Of a DNA stretch of 64,000 bases, positions 61,465-64,000 are shown in pieces (the first letter of the stretch is position 1; each line of letters opens with the position of its first letter). The notes beneath the pieces were generated by a model that had not been told where the DNA came from, did no database searches, and saw nothing but the letters and a program-made list of their open reading frames with translations. The stretch lies in contig DASXYL010000010.1 in assembly GCA_036502575.1 (NCBI GenBank), forward strand, positions 31,997-95,996, read 5' to 3'. The translations under genes were made by a program, and so were the position numbers. Origin of the DNA: DASXRA01 sp036502575. Its GTDB lineage: Bacteria; Actinomycetota; Actinomycetes; Mycobacteriales; Jatrophihabitantaceae.

Positions 61465-62067
61465 ATGGCAGACACAAGGCAAGATCCGACTCAGGCCCCA
61501 CCCCGGACGTCGGGAATCGCCGACCCCGGACCGCTCGGCCTCGCCGGGTTCGCACTCACCACGTTCGTGCTGTCGGTGTTCAACGCCGGGCTGATCGGCA
61601 CCGGCGAGACGGTGGTGCTGGGACTCGCCCTGGCCTACGGCGGCATCGCCCAGTTCGCCGCCGGCATGTGGGAGTTCGTCAAGGGCAACACCTTCGGCGC
61701 GGTCGCCTTCGCCTCGTACGGCGGGTTCTGGATCTCGTTCTGGTACCTCCTCAACCACATCCCGGCCGAGACCAAGGGCAACGACCTCAGCCACAGCCTC
61801 GCGACGTACCTGCTGGCCTGGGGGATCTTCACCGCCTACATGTTCATCGCCTCGCTGCGGACCTCCGGGGCGGTGGCCGCGGTCTTCTTCTTCCTGACCC
61901 TGACGTTCGTGTTCCTGGCGATCGGCGACTTCGCCGAGAAGACCGGCATCACCAAGTTCGGTGGATGGCTCGGCCTGATCACGGCGTTCCTCGCGTGGTA
62001 CGCGTCCTTCGCCGCGGTCACGAATTCGACGTTCAAGCGCACTGTGCTGCCGACGTTCCCGCTCTGA
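61465..62067 (+). CDS. SatP/YaaH-type acetate and succinate transporter
   Basis: A 200-residue member of the GPR1/FUN34/YaaH family, which forms hexameric acetate channels. The family signature near the N-terminus appears as DPGPLGLAGFALTTFVLS (NPAPLGL in E. coli), and six hydrophobic segments follow. AGMWEFVKGNTFGAVAFASY is the second conserved block. AGGAG lies 6 nt before the ATG at 61465. It is 13 bp upstream of acs, so uptake and activation of acetate are in one unit. Confidence 0.93.
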   Translation: MADTRQDPTQAPPRTSGIADPGPLGLAGFALTTFVLSVFNAGLIGTGETVVLGLALAYGGIAQFAAGMWEFVKGNTFGAVAFASYGGFWISFWYLLNHIPAETKGNDLSHSLATYLLAWGIFTAYMFIASLRTSGAVAAVFFFLTLTFVFLAIGDFAEKTGITKFGGWLGLITAFLAWYASFAAVTNSTFKRTVLPTFPL

Positions 62068-62080
62068 AGGGGGAACGACG

Positions 62081-64000
62081 GTGACTGACCCGAGTGCTGA
62101 GGCTCTGTCGAACCTGATGCACGAGAACCGCCGTTTCCCGCCGTTGCCCGAGTTCGCGGCCCAGGCCAACGTCACGGCGCAGGCGTATGACGACGCGGCG
62201 TCGGATCGGTTGGCGTTCTGGGAGAAGCAGGCGCATCGACTGAGTTGGGCGACGCCCTGGACGCAAGTGCTTCAGTGGGAGCGCCCGAACGCTGCATGGT
62301 TTGTGGGCGGGACGCTCAACGTGGCGTACAACTGCGTCGACCGGCACGTCGAGTCCGGCCACGGCGACCAGGTCGCCTACTACTGGGAGGGCGAGCCGGG
62401 CGACACCCGTACCGTGACGTACGGTCAGCTGAAGGACGAGGTGTGCCGGGCGGCGAACGCCCTTACCGCGTTGGGCGTCCAGACCGGTGACCGCGTTGCC
62501 ATCTACCTGCCGATGCTCCTCGAGACGGTCGTGGCGATGTTGGCCTGTGCCCGGATCGGCGCGCCGCACACGGTGGTGTTCGGCGGGTTCTCGGCGCAGG
62601 CGTTGTCCGACCGGATCCTCGACTGCGACGCCCGGGTGGTGATCACCGCCGACGGTGGGTACCGGCGCGGGGCTGCGTCGGCGTTGAAGCCGGCCGTCGA
62701 CGAGGCGTTGCGGTCCTGCCCGGACGTGCGTTCCGTGCTCGTCGTCCGGCGCACGGGCCAGGACGTCGAGTGGACCGAAGGGCGTGATGTGTGGTGGCAC
62801 GACGTCGTGGATGCCGCGTCGTCGACGCATGTGCCGATGGCGTTCGATGCCGAGCATCCGCTCTACGTCATGTACACGTCGGGGACGACGGGTAAGCCGA
62901 AGGGGATCCTGCACACCACGGGTGGGTACCTGACCCAGGTGTCGTACACGCACCATGCGGTGTTCGACCTCAAGCCCGACACGGATGTGTACTGGTGCGG
63001 CGCGGACATCGGGTGGGTGACCGGCCATTCGTACATCGTCTACGGGCCGCTCTCGAACCGAGCGACGTCGTTCATGTACGAGGGCACGCCCAACACACCG
63101 CACGAGGGTCGCTGGTGGGAGATGATCCAGAAGTACAAGATCAACATCTTGTACACCGCACCCACTACCATTCGCACGTTCATGAAGTGGGGCGATGAGA
63201 TCCCGGCTCGCTTTGACCTGTCCTCACTACGGTTGTTGGGCAGTGTGGGCGAGCCGATCAATCCGGAGGCGTGGGTCTGGTATCGGCGGGTGATTGGTGG
63301 TGATCGCACGCCGGTGGTGGATACCTGGTGGCAGACCGAGACCGGGGCGATCATGATCAGCCCGCTGCCCGGGCTGACGTCGACCAAGCCGGGTTCGGCG
63401 ACGCGTCCGTTGCCGGGTATCTCCGCGGACGTGGTGGGTAGTGACGGGGTGCCGGTGCCGAACGGTGGTGGCGGGTTTCTGGTGGTGACCGAGCCGTGGC
63501 CCTCGATGCTGCGCGGTATCTGGGGCGACCCGGAGCGCTATCGGTCGACCTATTGGGATCGGTTCGCCGACCAGGGCTACTACTTCCCCGGGGATGGCGC
63601 GAAGAAGGACGAGGACGGTGACCTGTGGCTGCTCGGCCGGGTGGACGACGTGATGCTGGTGTCCGGGCACAACATCTCGACCACCGAGGTCGAATCCGCG
63701 TTGGTGTCTCATCCTGCGGTGGCCGAGGCGGCCGTGGTCGGGGCGACCGATCCCACGACCGGGCAGGGCATCGTCGCGTTCGTGATCCTGCGCAGCGGGG
63801 CCGCTGAAGGCGATGACCTGGCCAAGACGCTGCGCGACCACGTCACCCACGAGATCGGCCCGATCGCCAAACCCCGCCAGATCATGGTCGTCCCCGAACT
63901 CCCCAAAACCCGGTCCGGGAAGATCATGCGCCGACTGCTGCGCGACGTCGCCGAAAACCGACAGTTAGGCGACGTCACCACCCTGACCGACTCCACCGTC
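62081..64000 (+). CDS. acs: Acetyl-CoA synthetase, 3' end outside window
   Basis: The first 640 residues of an enzyme usually about 650 long, which activates acetate to acetyl-CoA through acetyl-AMP. The frame is open to the window edge. LYVMYTSGTTGKPKGI is the AMP-binding P-loop; WWQTETGAIMISPLPG and GRVDDVMLVSGHNIST are core motifs; the catalytic lysine is in PKTRSGKIMRRLLRD, about 25 residues before the end of the window. This lysine is the usual target of acetylation control. GTG start at 62081 has AAGGGGGAAC upstream. It is last in the LytTR-controlled acetate cluster. Confidence 0.97.
   Translation, partial: MTDPSAEALSNLMHENRRFPPLPEFAAQANVTAQAYDDAASDRLAFWEKQAHRLSWATPWTQVLQWERPNAAWFVGGTLNVAYNCVDRHVESGHGDQVAYYWEGEPGDTRTVTYGQLKDEVCRAANALTALGVQTGDRVAIYLPMLLETVVAMLACARIGAPHTVVFGGFSAQALSDRILDCDARVVITADGGYRRGAASALKPAVDEALRSCPDVRSVLVVRRTGQDVEWTEGRDVWWHDVVDAASSTHVPMAFDAEHPLYVMYTSGTTGKPKGILHTTGGYLTQVSYTHHAVFDLKPDTDVYWCGADIGWVTGHSYIVYGPLSNRATSFMYEGTPNTPHEGRWWEMIQKYKINILYTAPTTIRTFMKWGDEIPARFDLSSLRLLGSVGEPINPEAWVWYRRVIGGDRTPVVDTWWQTETGAIMISPLPGLTSTKPGSATRPLPGISADVVGSDGVPVPNGGGGFLVVTEPWPSMLRGIWGDPERYRSTYWDRFADQGYYFPGDGAKKDEDGDLWLLGRVDDVMLVSGHNISTTEVESALVSHPAVAEAAVVGATDPTTGQGIVAFVILRSGAAEGDDLAKTLRDHVTHEIGPIAKPRQIMVVPELPKTRSGKIMRRLLRDVAENRQLGDVTTLTDSTV

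Overview
The window is chromosomal DNA from a high-GC actinobacterium. GTG starts are frequent, genes are packed with ATGA/GTGA overlaps, and many -10 hexamers lie 5-7 nt from a start codon, as in leaderless actinobacterial transcripts. The housekeeping order (car-pyr, gmk-rpoZ-coaBC-metK-priA, def-fmt-rsmB, rpe-ribDE(BA)H, hisEG) and a PriA without helicase motifs fit the same phylum. The genus cannot be fixed from this window. No rRNA, tRNA, CRISPR, insertion sequence or prophage gene was seen. Both ends cut genes: carB at the left and acs at the right.

Layout. 1-4641: end of the de novo UMP operon (carB, pyrK, pyrD class 1B, pyrF). 4670-8490: a methyltransferase facing the three-gene pyridine nucleotide transhydrogenase operon. 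8491-20438: core genes (gmk, rpoZ, coaBC, metK, priA, def, fmt, rsmB) with a DHA2 exporter inserted; the integration host factor gene mihF is not at its usual place before gmk. 20582-24657: a nucleotide-sugar dehydrogenase / glycosyltransferase / epimerase block and a cation/proton exchanger. 24706-28759: rpe and a complete riboflavin operon. 28780-30576: a MocA-like nucleotidyltransferase and an LtrA membrane protein. 30554-55555: an accessory catabolic region. 55647-64000: hisE-hisG with a PH-domain membrane protein, then a LytS/LytTR two-component pair, a DUF485-like protein, an ActP-type symporter, a SatP-type acetate channel and acetyl-CoA synthetase.

The accessory region is the most interesting part. 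It holds (i) a divergent, translationally coupled DUF2877-FdrA-DUF1116 triad, homologous to the E. coli AllH/AllF/AllG oxamate carbamoyltransferase; (ii) a PucR regulator; (iii) a three-subunit molybdenum hydroxylase with a form II-like YRGAGR loop, plus CoxG; (iv) ATP-dependent hydantoinase/oxoprolinase subunits HyuA and HyuB; (v) a nucleoside hydrolase; (vi) a class III CoA-transferase; and (vii) carbamate kinase placed 2 nt before a ring-opening amidohydrolase of the barbiturase/cyanuric acid hydrolase family. Together they suggest an oxidative ring-degradation route. A ring such as uracil would be hydroxylated to barbiturate and opened to ureidomalonate, a one-carbon homologue of oxalurate. 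The triad would then phosphorolyse the ureide to carbamoyl phosphate, and carbamate kinase would recover ATP. This is inference; the enzyme families are seen but the substrates are not.

Repeats: three copies of a 48-bp palindrome (14-bp arms, 20-nt loop), one of which encodes the C-terminus of the molybdenum subunit; two copies of a 26-bp intergenic repeat; and two exact 20-bp copies of a palindrome inside coding sequence. Two strong operator-like dyads lie in divergent promoter regions.
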